The translations under genes and the position numbers were made by a program. Below, one piece after another: positions 50,634 to 59,245 of a stretch of DNA of 64,000 bases. The notes beneath the pieces are model-generated. The model worked only from the letters and a program-made list of their open reading frames with translations. It ran no database searches and had not been told where the DNA came from. How positions within the stretch are numbered: position 1 is the first letter of the stretch; each line of letters starts with the position of its first letter. Source of the stretch: Maridesulfovibrio hydrothermalis AM13 = DSM 14728 (GTDB lineage: Bacteria; Desulfobacterota; Desulfovibrionia; Desulfovibrionales; Desulfovibrionaceae); contig NC_020055.1 in the NCBI RefSeq assembly GCF_000331025.1, positions 2,823,370 to 2,887,369 on the forward strand. The letters run 5' to 3'.

Positions 50634-53600
50634 TTACATGTTGTGGTAGTGCTGTAGGCACTGCACATCAAGTCCTTTGCCCCGTTGCTCTTTAATTGCC
50701 AAACTCATGGCATGAGCACCCGCGACAGTTGTTGTATATGCTAATCCGTAAAGCAAAGCTGCCTGCCTGATTTCTTTTGAATCAGTGACTGTCTGCTTGC
50801 CGGATGGCGTGTTGATAAGCAGATCGATATCGTTGTTTTTAATATAGTCAACAACGTGTGGACGACCTTCATTCACTTTAAGAATCTTTTCCGTTTCTAC
50901 GCCTTCTTTATTCAGAAAATCAGCTGTTCCACCTGTTGCCAGAATTTTGAAACCGAGTTCCTGAAAATTCTTAGCGGTAGGCACAATTCCCTCTTTATCC
51001 CTGTTCTTGACAGAAATAAACACTGTTCCCTCAAGTGGCAACTTAAGACCGGCCCCCAACTGCGCTTTCATAAAAGCAAGCCCGGGAGTATAGTCCATTC
51101 CCATGACCTCTCCGGTTGAACGCATTTCAGGTCCAAGCATTACATCAACATTGGGAAACTTGTTGAAAGGAAATACAGCTTCTTTAACTGAATAAAATCC
51201 TCCTTTGCGCATAGACCACGGATCAAGATCCTTAAGTTTGTCACCGAGCATAACTCTGGTTGCCATTTTGGCAAGCTGAATGCCTGTCGCCTTACTTACG
51301 AAAGGAACAGTTCTGGATGCTCTGGGATTAACTTCAATGATGTAGACAACATCATCCTTAACCGCAAACTGGATGTTCATAAGACCGACAATTTCAAGTT
51401 CTTCAGCCAGTGCAATTGTCTGCCTTTCGATTTCCTTGACAATCTCAGCACTTAAAGTATGCGGCGGCAGAACACAAGCGGAATCACCTGAATGAATTCC
51501 TGCCTCTTCAATATGTTCCATTACGCCCGCAACATAAGTCTGTTCACCATCAGACAGGGCATCAACATCAACCTCAACTGCATTCTCAAGGAATTTATCA
51601 ATAAGGATGGGATGTTCGGGAGAGACAACCGCTGCTTCGCGGAAGTATTTGTCAAACTGCTCATCACTGTAGACAATATCCATTCCACGCCCGCCAAGAA
51701 CGTATGAAGGACGAAGCACCAACGGATAGTTGAGACGTTTGGCAATATCCTGCGCGTCATCTAGAGACATGGCAGTGCCGTTCGGCGGCTGCTTCAGATC
51801 AAGCTTTTCAAGCAGAGCCTGAAATCTTTCTCTATCTTCAGCGCGGTCGATGGAATCCGGAGAAGTACCCAGAATAGTCACACCGGCCTTTAAAAGCGGA
51901 ATCGCGAGGTTAAGAGGAGTCTGTCCACCAAACTGAACAATTACGCCTTCCGGCTTTTCAAATTCGATGATGTTTAGAACATCTTCGTAAGTGAGCGGTT
52001 CAAAATAAAGCCTGTCAGAAGTATCATAATCAGTGGAAACAGTTTCAGGATTGGAGTTAACCATGATAGAGCTGACTCCCATATCATTCAGAGCGAATGC
52101 GGAGTGACAGCAGCAATAGTCAAACTCAATCCCCTGCCCGATTCTGTTAGGTCCACCGCCAAGGATCATTACCTTGCGGCCTTCCATAGAACTGGCTTCC
52201 TGCCCTTTTTCATATGTAGAATAAAAATAAGGAGTATAAGCTTCAAATTCAGCAGCACAGGTATCAACCAGATAATATGTAGGAATAAGGTCAAGCTTCT
52301 TTCTGAAGTTTCTGACGTTCTCTTCAGTCTCTTTCCACATAGTTGCAAGCTGAGGATCGGAATAGCCGTACTCCTTAGCTTTTTTAAGCATAGCCGGAAT
52401 CTGTTCGTTGTCGGAATACATGCCTACTTCAAGAGTAAAGGCTTTGAGTTCCTCTTCGAATTTAACCAGATCTTCGAACTGATGGAGATACCAGGGATCA
52501 ATCTTGCAGATATCAAAAATCTCTTCAACACTCATGCCGCAGAGAAAGGCATGACGCAGAGCAAAAATACGCTTGGAGTTAGGCTTGCGTATCAGTCCGA
52601 CCAACTCTTTGCGATCAATTTCGCACTTTTCAAATTTCTTACCGAATCCGGGCATACCTACTTCAAGAGAGCGCAGTCCTTTTTGCAGACACTCCTTAAA
52701 AGTACGACCGATAGCCATAGTCTCACCAACACTTTTCATGGCGGTAGTGAGATAATCCTCAGCTCCGGGAAATTTTTCAAAAGTAAAACGGGGAATCTTG
52801 ATTACACAGTAGTCAATGGTCGGCTCAAAAGAAGCCATTGTCTCGCGGGTGATATCGTTGGGAATCTCATCAAGAGTGTAGCCGATAGCAAGCTTGGCAG
52901 CAATTTTAGCGATGGGAAATCCGGTCGCCTTGGACGCCAAGGCGGAAGAACGGGAGACACGGGGGTTCATTTCAATAATCGCAAGCTCACCATTTTCAGG
53001 ATTGATAGCAAACTGAACGTTGGAGCCACCGGTTTCAACACCGATTTCACGCATGATAGCAAGAGAGGCATCTCTCAGCATCTGGTATTCAACATCGGTC
53101 AGGGTCTGGGCAGGAGCAACTGTGATGGAGTCACCGGTATGAACGCCCATAGGATCTATATTTTCAATTGAACAAATAATTACGCAGTTATCCTTGCGGT
53201 CACGCATGACCTCAAGTTCGTATTCTTTCCAGCCGAGGATTGACTCCTCAAGCATAACTTCATTTTGCAGACTTGCGGTAATGCCCTGCATGGCGATCTC
53301 TTCAAGATCCTCCATGTTGTAGGCTACTCCGCCGCCGGTTCCGCCGAGAGTAAATGCAGGACGGATGATAATAGGAAAACTGATTTCCTTTCCATAGCGA
53401 CGCACATCATCCAGATTACGGGCAATTCTACTGGTAGGAACCTTAAGACCGATCTTTTCCATAGCTGCGCGGAAAAGTTCACGGCTTTCTGCTTTTTCGA
53501 TAACATCAACGGAAGCACCGATCAGCTCAACGTTAAATTTTTCAAGTATGCCCATCTCAGCCACTGCCAAAGCAGTGTTGAGTGCAGTCTGTCCACCAAG

Positions 53601-53867
53601 GGTCGGCAGCAGCGCATCGGGTCTTTCCTTTTCAATAATTTTAGCAATTGTACCCGGTTCAATGGGTTCAATATAGGTTCGATCCGCAAGATGCGGGTCG
53701 GTCATAATGGTTGCGGGGTTTGAGTTAACGAGAATAACCTCGTACCCCTCTTCTTTAAGAGCTTTAAGAGCCTGAGTTCCGGAATAGTCGAACTCGCAGG
53801 CCTGACCGATGACAATCGGCCCGGAGCCGATGAGCATAATTTTCTTGATATCAGTGCGTTTAGGCAT
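50634..53867 (-). CDS. carB: Carbamoyl-phosphate synthase large subunit
   Basis: 1077 residues from the ATG at 53867 ([17 protein letters not shown], the usual CarB start); a GTG at 53876 would add three residues. Two homologous ATP-grasp halves are seen (first at about 130-400 with [14 protein letters not shown]; second at about 680-930 with [14 protein letters not shown]), each ending in [18 protein letters not shown], then an allosteric MGS domain ([19 protein letters not shown]). It makes carbamoyl phosphate for pyrimidines and arginine. carA is not in the window. Confidence 0.96.
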   Translation of the reverse strand: MPKRTDIKKIMLIGSGPIVIGQACEFDYSGTQALKALKEEGYEVILVNSNPATIMTDPHLADRTYIEPIEPGTIAKIIEKERPDALLPTLGGQTALNTALAVAEMGILEKFNVELIGASVDVIEKAESRELFRAAMEKIGLKVPTSRIARNLDDVRRYGKEISFPIIIRPAFTLGGTGGGVAYNMEDLEEIAMQGITASLQNEVMLEESILGWKEYELEVMRDRKDNCVIICSIENIDPMGVHTGDSITVAPAQTLTDVEYQMLRDASLAIMREIGVETGGSNVQFAINPENGELAIIEMNPRVSRSSALASKATGFPIAKIAAKLAIGYTLDEIPNDITRETMASFEPTIDYCVIKIPRFTFEKFPGAEDYLTTAMKSVGETMAIGRTFKECLQKGLRSLEVGMPGFGKKFEKCEIDRKELVGLIRKPNSKRIFALRHAFLCGMSVEEIFDICKIDPWYLHQFEDLVKFEEELKAFTLEVGMYSDNEQIPAMLKKAKEYGYSDPQLATMWKETEENVRNFRKKLDLIPTYYLVDTCAAEFEAYTPYFYSTYEKGQEASSMEGRKVMILGGGPNRIGQGIEFDYCCCHSAFALNDMGVSSIMVNSNPETVSTDYDTSDRLYFEPLTYEDVLNIIEFEKPEGVIVQFGGQTPLNLAIPLLKAGVTILGTSPDSIDRAEDRERFQALLEKLDLKQPPNGTAMSLDDAQDIAKRLNYPLVLRPSYVLGGRGMDIVYSDEQFDKYFREAAVVSPEHPILIDKFLENAVEVDVDALSDGEQTYVAGVMEHIEEAGIHSGDSACVLPPHTLSAEIVKEIERQTIALAEELEIVGLMNIQFAVKDDVVYIIEVNPRASRTVPFVSKATGIQLAKMATRVMLGDKLKDLDPWSMRKGGFYSVKEAVFPFNKFPNVDVMLGPEMRSTGEVMGMDYTPGLAFMKAQLGAGLKLPLEGTVFISVKNRDKEGIVPTAKNFQELGFKILATGGTADFLNKEGVETEKILKVNEGRPHVVDYIKNNDIDLLINTPSGKQTVTDSKEIRQAALLYGLAYTTTVAGAHAMSLAIKEQRGKGLDVQCLQHYHNM

Positions 53868-54000
53868 GAACTCCACCCAAATTATGGTTTGAGATATTGG
53901 CTTTGTGACGTGTGAAGAGACAGAATGACATAAATTATTATTCGAAAATGGGCAAGTGCATAGTTGTCTACCTTATTTGTATGATAACAGCATCCCGGCA

Positions 54001-54029
54001 TTGACAAAAGTCATAATTGACTTTAAATA
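54001..54029 (+). promoter_or_regulatory. Promoter with inverted repeat in its spacer, feoA
   Basis: TTGACA (54001-54006), 17 bp, TAAATA (54024-54029). The inverted repeat AAAGTCA (54007-54013)/TGACTTT (54018-54024), 4 bp apart, fills the spacer. A repressor bound there would block RNA polymerase, as Fur-type regulators do for iron genes. The predicted transcript start is only a few bases before the ATG at 54039. Confidence 0.55.
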
Positions 54030-54038
54030 TCAATTGCA

Positions 54039-54311
54039 ATGAACGTAATAGCAGATTCAATAAAACCTCGCCCGCTCTCCTGCTACGCCAGTGGAATGTC
54101 GGTCAGAGTCACCAGCCTCGAAGGCGGCAGATGCTGCTCCAGCAGGCTTTTATCACTTGGGATTATTCCTGGAACAATCATCAATGTGATAAACAGCTGC
54201 GGCAGAATGACCATCCAGATTCGCTCATCTCAATTTGCAATCGGCTGCGAGATGGCTAAAAAGATCATGGCTATTCCTGTTTGCAACCGCTGTGAATGCA
54301 GCAAATCATAA
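54039..54311 (+). CDS. feoA: FeoA-domain protein
   Basis: 90 residues, SH3-like. VRVTSLEGGRCCSSRLLSLGIIPGTIINVINSCGRMTIQIRSSQFAIG (21-68) follows the FeoA pattern, where LLSLGIIPGT is the conserved core. FeoA aids the FeoB ferrous iron transporter; feoB is not in the window. The tail NRCECSKS has two Cys. No ribosome binding site precedes the ATG, and the promoter puts the transcript start near the first codon, so the mRNA may be leaderless; a shorter start at residue 20 would lack part of the first strand. Confidence 0.82.
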   Translation: MNVIADSIKPRPLSCYASGMSVRVTSLEGGRCCSSRLLSLGIIPGTIINVINSCGRMTIQIRSSQFAIGCEMAKKIMAIPVCNRCECSKS

Positions 54312-54353
54312 AATAAAATTTATTTTTTACCAACCCCATCAAGAGATTTCGCC

Positions 54354-54620
54354 ATGAATTCAAATTTTAAATGGAGATCACTTGAAATCCTCGCCAACGA
54401 CAGGTCATGGACTTCGCTCACTCTGCTGGAGATGAAGAAGATGCATGATCAATTGCAGAGCGATTACGGCGTATGGTCCAACACGCAAGATACGGTCGCA
54501 ACCATGAACTCCCTGAAAAGCTATAAAGAATTTGTCGAACGCACCGAAGGAAGAGTTGTGTCCCTTGTTATCAACGGTGTCAACGTTCCTTATGATTTGC
54601 CGAAAAAAACTAAAGCTTAA
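54354..54620 (+). CDS. Small protein of unknown function
   Basis: 88 residues, no hydrophobic segment. Helical first half (WRSLEILANDRSWTSLTLLEMKKMHDQLQ) and a short beta-like end (GRVVSLVINGVNVPYDLPKK). The ATG has no strong ribosome binding site; AAGAG lies about nine bases upstream. It follows feoA by 42 bp and precedes slyX by 78 bp. I recognise no family. Confidence 0.5.
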   Translation: MNSNFKWRSLEILANDRSWTSLTLLEMKKMHDQLQSDYGVWSNTQDTVATMNSLKSYKEFVERTEGRVVSLVINGVNVPYDLPKKTKA

Positions 54621-54698
54621 TTCAATCCCCTGCCTCGCATAAAAGTTTCAGTTACGTATCTATTTGCCAAGTCTCTCTTCTTCTGGCATTTTCCATTT

Positions 54699-54932
54699 AT
54701 GACTAATACAAATCAAAATGAAGACAGAATAGAAAAGCTTGAAACAGACCTTGCAATGCAAGACCAGACTGTTGAAAAGTTGAATAAATTCATTATCGGC
54801 CAGCAGAAACAAATCTCAGATCTTGAAAAAAAAGTTGATTTCATCATGAGACAAATGAAAGACCTGAAAGAATCCGCAGCCCACACAACCCCGGGCGAAG
54901 ATGCACCTCCGCCTCATTATGGACATTTGTAG
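54699..54932 (+). CDS. slyX: SlyX-like protein
   Basis: 77 residues forming a coiled coil (RIEKLETDLAMQDQTVEKLNKFIIGQQKQISDLEKKVDFIMRQM) and ending in the SlyX hallmark PPPHYGHL. SlyX proteins are small, often found near slyD, with unknown role. A strong terminator follows. Confidence 0.78.
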   Translation: MTNTNQNEDRIEKLETDLAMQDQTVEKLNKFIIGQQKQISDLEKKVDFIMRQMKDLKESAAHTTPGEDAPPPHYGHL

Positions 54933-54984
54933 ACTGCACTCTTAACTGCGCTTTATAAATGCTATTTTTCGTATAAAGATATTT

Positions 54985-55022
54985 TCCAAAAAAAAGGCAG
55001 TCCTCGCGGACTGCCTTTTTAA
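54985..55022. terminator. Bidirectional terminator between slyX and metG
   Basis: AAAGGCAGTCC and GGACTGCCTTT form an 11-bp stem with a 4-nt loop, followed by TT on the plus strand (TTTTT in all) and by TTTTT on the minus strand. Serves slyX and the convergent metG. Confidence 0.85.
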
Positions 55023-55042
55023 ATTATATCTGTATAAATTAA

Positions 55043-56983
55043 CTATGAAACCTTACAACCGTTATCCACTGGCGCGGTTGCAGTCAGCAGTTGCATTTCT
55101 TTGCCGTTACGTACAGCCAGAATCATGCCCTGTGAAACTTCGCCTCTAAGTTTACGCGGAGCGAGATTTACAACCACTACGACCTGACGCCCTTCAAGTT
55201 CTTCAGGCTTAAAGAATTCGGCCAGTCCGGCAACGACCTGACGCGGCTCATCTTCACCGGTATCGACTTTGATAAGCAAAAGTTTATCAGCATCGGGATG
55301 TTTGACAACAGAAAGAATTGTACCGACCCGCATATCCACTTTTTGAAAATCGGGAAACTCAATCACGCCGGGAATCTCGGTTTTCTTTTCTTTGGATTTC
55401 TTCTTAGAAGGCTTGGCTTCTTTCTTTTTAGGCGCAGTATCTTTCTTTTCCACTTCCACCCGGGGAAAAAGATTAGACTTGCTCGCAACCGCAGTACCAT
55501 GCTCAAGCAAACCCCAAACATCAATTTCACCTTGAAGGTTGATCTTCTCAGGAGAAAATTTGATACCGAGTTGCTCAAACATTGATTCACTGGCTTCAGG
55601 CATTACAGGCCAGAGATGCACTGCTATTTTACGCATATTTTCGAGCAGCACGTACATAACAGTGCCAAGACGGGACATTTTCTCTTCTTTATAAAGAGCC
55701 CACGGCTGCGTGGTATCAATATATTTATTCAGTCCACGCACAAGTTCCCACAATCCTTCAAGGCCGCGGGAAAATTTTGCTTCCATAAAATTGTTTTGAA
55801 AATCGGCCATAGCCTTACGGCCTACATTTTTGATGTCGCAATCCTCTTCGCCTTCTTCGCCGGGCGCAGGAACAATTCCACCAAAATACTTATGAGTCAT
55901 GGAAAGAGTACGGCTGTAGAGATTTCCAAGATCATTTGCCAGATCGGCATTTAAACGACCAACCAGTGCTTCCTCGGAAAAGCTGGAATCATTGCCGAAC
56001 ACCATCTCACGCAGCAGAAAATAGCGGAAAGCGTTAACCCCGTACTTATCAGCCATCTCAAGAGGTGAAACCACGTTGCCAAGAGATTTAGACATCTTAG
56101 TGTCTTTAATCAGCCAATACCCATGTACATTGAGATTCTGATACGGCTCGATTTCAGCAGCTTTAAGCATGGTCGGCCAGAAAACCGCGTGCGGCTTCAG
56201 GATATCTTTAGCAACCAGATGATTAGCAGCAGGCCAGTACTTTTTAAATTTCTCCCCATCAGGATATTCAAGAGCTGTAATATAGTTAATGAGTGCATCA
56301 AACCATACATACGTAACAAAATCCCTATCGAAAGGTAGCTCAATGCCCCATTCTAAACGGCTTTTCGGGCGCGAGATACATAGATCTTCAAGAGCGCCGG
56401 ACTTAAGCAGACTTAGAACTTCGTTACGATATCTTTCAGGGCGGATAAAATCAGGGTTGGCATTAATATGTCCAATGAGCCAGTCCTGATATTTGGACAT
56501 TTTGAAAAAGTAGTTTTTCTCAGCAATATATTCGGGGACAGTTTCATGCTGAGGGCATTTTCCGTCCGTAAGTTCTTTTTCAGTATAAAATCTTTCACAT
56601 CCAAAGCAATAGTGACCGCCGTATTCGCCGAAGTAGATATCACCTTTGTCATAAACTTTTTGCAGCACCTCCTGAACGCACTTGATGTGACGCTCTTCAG
56701 TGGTTCTGATAAAGTCATCATTTTCAATTTGCAGGCCGGGCCACAAATCGCTGAACAGTGAGCTGATCTCATCAACATATTCACGGGGTGTCTGGCCGCC
56801 TTTTTCGGCAGCCTGAACGATCTTGTCGCCGTGCTCATCTGTTCCAGTGAGAAAAAAAGTTTCGTCTCCCAAAAGCTTGTGAAACCGATTCATGGAATCA
56901 GCAAGAATTGTTGTGTAGGCATGCCCGAGATGCGGCTTTGCATTAACATAGTAGATGGGAGTTGTAATAAAAAACGAATCCAA
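55043..56983 (-). CDS. metG: Methionyl-tRNA synthetase
   Basis: 646 residues. Class I synthetase: KPHLGHAYT (HIGH-type motif) near 12-20, zinc-binding CFGCERFYTEKELTDGKCPQH near 127-147, and KMSKSLGN near 297. After a Lys/Glu-rich linker (about 505-535) the C-terminal 105 residues form the EMAP/Trbp111 tRNA-binding domain (VDMRVGTILSVVKHPDADKLLLIKVD). It charges tRNA-Met. The start is about 200 bp after ricT on the same strand. Confidence 0.95.
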   Translation of the reverse strand: MDSFFITTPIYYVNAKPHLGHAYTTILADSMNRFHKLLGDETFFLTGTDEHGDKIVQAAEKGGQTPREYVDEISSLFSDLWPGLQIENDDFIRTTEERHIKCVQEVLQKVYDKGDIYFGEYGGHYCFGCERFYTEKELTDGKCPQHETVPEYIAEKNYFFKMSKYQDWLIGHINANPDFIRPERYRNEVLSLLKSGALEDLCISRPKSRLEWGIELPFDRDFVTYVWFDALINYITALEYPDGEKFKKYWPAANHLVAKDILKPHAVFWPTMLKAAEIEPYQNLNVHGYWLIKDTKMSKSLGNVVSPLEMADKYGVNAFRYFLLREMVFGNDSSFSEEALVGRLNADLANDLGNLYSRTLSMTHKYFGGIVPAPGEEGEEDCDIKNVGRKAMADFQNNFMEAKFSRGLEGLWELVRGLNKYIDTTQPWALYKEEKMSRLGTVMYVLLENMRKIAVHLWPVMPEASESMFEQLGIKFSPEKINLQGEIDVWGLLEHGTAVASKSNLFPRVEVEKKDTAPKKKEAKPSKKKSKEKKTEIPGVIEFPDFQKVDMRVGTILSVVKHPDADKLLLIKVDTGEDEPRQVVAGLAEFFKPEELEGRQVVVVVNLAPRKLRGEVSQGMILAVRNGKEMQLLTATAPVDNGCKVS

Positions 56984-57186
56984 AATCAGTCACTCCTGTT
57001 ACGGTGATAACAATCGGATCAAAAATAATGTATGCGATTAACAACACATACAGACAAAACCCGAAATCAATACAGCGTAAAAATCTTAACAGCCGGATGA
57101 TAACAATATATTATAAACCGGCTGCAAGATCGTTTATTCAAATAAGGCAGACCGCCATATAGCGGACAACCCAAAGATAAGCAAAT

Positions 57187-58494
57187 TTAGTTTTTGCGTG
57201 TTCCCGCAGGCTTTCTTCTGCGCCTGCGTCTTGAGGGGCGACGGCTTTTAGATGAAGGCTTTGCATCTTTCTTAGTAGCGCCCGCAGCACCATCCTGAGC
57301 TTCGCCGCCCGTCGCAGTAACAGGAGTTTCCTGTTCCTGTCTCGGCTGTGGACGTTCTTTAGGCTTAAATGGACGCTTTTTACGGTCAGGTCTAGGGCGT
57401 TCAGTCTTTGAACGATCAGCCTTTGGACGATCACTTCTAGGTCTACCTGATCCGGAAGATTCGCCTTTTGAGCGATCAGCACCGGATCTATCGCCTTCGG
57501 AACGCCCTCTTCTAGGACGATCTTCTTTGGGCCTGTCGTTTCTGGACCGCTCTGACCTTGCGCGATCTGAATCCGAACGCTCTGACCTCGGCCGCTGAGA
57601 CCTTTCCTGACCATCAGAGCTGCGGCCTTTGCTGCGCTCTCTGGGCCGTGCAGGTTCGCCTCTGGAGTCTCTGCCCCGATCAGAACCCGGCTGTTTAAGA
57701 ACGTCCGGCCAGTCATCCAGCGGAATCTCAATCTCATCCCCGAACTCAGGCTGAACAGTCAAAGCATTTCTAAAAAAGTTAGACCGTGTTACCCGCACAC
57801 TTCCGTGAACAGTATTGTAGCGTTTACCGATTTTAGGACATTTCTTGTGGAACTGTTCATAGTTTTCCTGCTCAAATGAGAGGCAGCACAAAAGGCGTCC
57901 GCAAATTCCGGAAATCTTGGTCGGATTTAAAAAGAGATTCTGTTCTTTTGCCATCCTGATAGTTACCGGCATAAACTTGCGCATAAACCTGCGGCAACAG
58001 CAAATCTGCCCGCAGTTACCGATAGCACCCAGCATCTGTGTCTCGTGACGAACACCTATCTGACGCAGTTCAATGCGGGTACGGTATTCCTTGACCAGAT
58101 CCTTGACCAGTTCACGAAAATCAATTCTTCCCGGAGCAGTAAAATAAAATATCATCTTACTGCGGTCAAAAAAGACTTCCACATCAACAAGCTTCATTTC
58201 CAGTTTCTGCCGATCAATACAATCTTTGCAGAATCTATGTGCAGCGCGTGAAAGCTCTTTGTTTTCGACATCCGCAGCGAGGTCTTCCTCGCAGGCAAGT
58301 CTGTATATAGTTTTGATGGAATCCTCGGTAATATCTTCCGGCAGATCCTGCTGCACAACAAAGACTTTGCCGAGTCCCATGCCCTGCTCAGTTTTAACTA
58401 TGACTGAGTGGCCTTCCCTTACAACAAAAGGTCCGGACGAGAAATAGTATATCTGCCCGAAATCATTAAATTTAACACCTAAAATCTGAGACAT
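57187..58494 (-). CDS. PSP1-domain protein (RicT/YaaT-like) with Arg/Ser/Asp-rich tail
   Basis: 435 residues. About 1-265 matches the PSP1/RicT family (GQIYYFSSGPFVVREGHSVIV, CKDCIDRQKLEMKLVDVEVFFDRSKMIFYFTAPGRIDFRELVKDL, LGAIGNCGQICCCRRFMR, KISGICGRLLCCLSFE); the Cys residues may bind a 4Fe-4S cluster as in the B. subtilis Ric complex. From about 265 to 420 the protein is an unstructured Arg/Ser/Asp/Gly/Lys-rich tail with many RS, RD and RP pairs, at least 150 residues longer than B. subtilis YaaT (about 275). Role may be in RNA processing; the tail suggests RNA or membrane contact. Confidence 0.88.
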   Translation of the reverse strand: MSQILGVKFNDFGQIYYFSSGPFVVREGHSVIVKTEQGMGLGKVFVVQQDLPEDITEDSIKTIYRLACEEDLAADVENKELSRAAHRFCKDCIDRQKLEMKLVDVEVFFDRSKMIFYFTAPGRIDFRELVKDLVKEYRTRIELRQIGVRHETQMLGAIGNCGQICCCRRFMRKFMPVTIRMAKEQNLFLNPTKISGICGRLLCCLSFEQENYEQFHKKCPKIGKRYNTVHGSVRVTRSNFFRNALTVQPEFGDEIEIPLDDWPDVLKQPGSDRGRDSRGEPARPRERSKGRSSDGQERSQRPRSERSDSDRARSERSRNDRPKEDRPRRGRSEGDRSGADRSKGESSGSGRPRSDRPKADRSKTERPRPDRKKRPFKPKERPQPRQEQETPVTATGGEAQDGAAGATKKDAKPSSKSRRPSRRRRRRKPAGTRKN

Positions 58495-58633
58495 TATTTA
58501 AAAACCTTATATAAAACCGCCATATCCGGCGGATAAAACTTGATATGATGGCACACAATAGACCACTTCCAGAGGAACTTCAATTCAGATTTCACTCTGT
58601 AATCACTTTGAATAATACAATATATGATATTAA

Positions 58634-58666
58634 GCAAAAAAAATCCGCAGCACTTGCCGCGGATTT
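58634..58666 (-). terminator. Terminator of the response regulator gene
   Basis: AAATCCGC (58641-58648) and GCGGATTT (58659-58666) form an 8-bp stem around a 10-nt loop; on the minus strand TTTTTTTTGC follows. It separates the regulator at 58744 from the PSP1 gene. Confidence 0.75.
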
Positions 58667-58743
58667 GGTGTTCTTTTAGGAGAAATTTTGAAATTTAAGT
58701 GTAAAGCTCGTAAATTTCAAAAAAGTAATTGAAATAAAACTTT

Positions 58744-59142
58744 TTATACTGAAAAACCTAGATTATTCAGTTCCTTCAAAAGTTTGCTCTCTTCAATCGG
58801 CTTGACCAGATATGAAGTCGCGCCGCCAAGAAAAAAAGCATCATGGGTTTCCTTACGGTCATCAAGCATTGTTGTTACAATAACTTTAACCCCATCAGCC
58901 TCATCAACCTTGAAATCTTTTTCGATTGATCTCATTTCACGAAGTGCCTGCTGCCCATCCATTTCCGGCATGACTAAGTCCAGACAAACCAGATCATAAG
59001 CATTGCCACTCTCAAGACCTTTCTTAAAAGCGAACACAGCTTCCTCACCATTAACGGCAATATCACACTGTGCGTAAGGTTTCATGATCTCGTGCAACAT
59101 ATTGCGGCAATAAAAATCATCATCAACAATCAACACTCGCAT
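58744..59142 (-). CDS. CheY-like single-domain response regulator
   Basis: 132 residues, receiver domain only: D7-D8-D9 acidic cluster, Asp55 acceptor in DLVCLDLVMPE, VTTML Thr and YLVKPIE Lys. GGAGG is nine bases before the ATG. Close in sequence to the regulator at 29800-30210. Its kinase is not in the window. Downstream it ends at its own terminator, so it is not co-transcribed with the PSP1 gene; comEC lies 103 bp upstream on the same strand and could read into it. Confidence 0.88.
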   Translation of the reverse strand: MRVLIVDDDFYCRNMLHEIMKPYAQCDIAVNGEEAVFAFKKGLESGNAYDLVCLDLVMPEMDGQQALREMRSIEKDFKVDEADGVKVIVTTMLDDRKETHDAFFLGGATSYLVKPIEESKLLKELNNLGFSV

Positions 59143-59245
59143 GCAGGCAGACCTCCGTATGTATTGACTTCAATAAAAAGACACTCTCACTCCTGAGACA
59201 TTGTCACTTTTGCATATGAAAATCAAGTTACTGTATACATATTAA

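Noticed and set aside
52104-53171. 355-codon open frame antisense to carB
   Set aside because: It is fully inside carB on the opposite strand. Long antisense frames are common in conserved genes with biased codons, and its translation resembles no domain.
57360-57670. DNA tandem repeat or CRISPR-like array
   Set aside because: The repetitive look comes from Arg/Ser/Asp codons in the PSP1 protein tail; repeat units differ in length and there are no unique spacers.
57138-57737. 199-codon frame overlapping the Arg/Ser-rich tail of the PSP1 gene
   Set aside because: It is the +1 shadow of a low-complexity coding region and carries no independent start signal.
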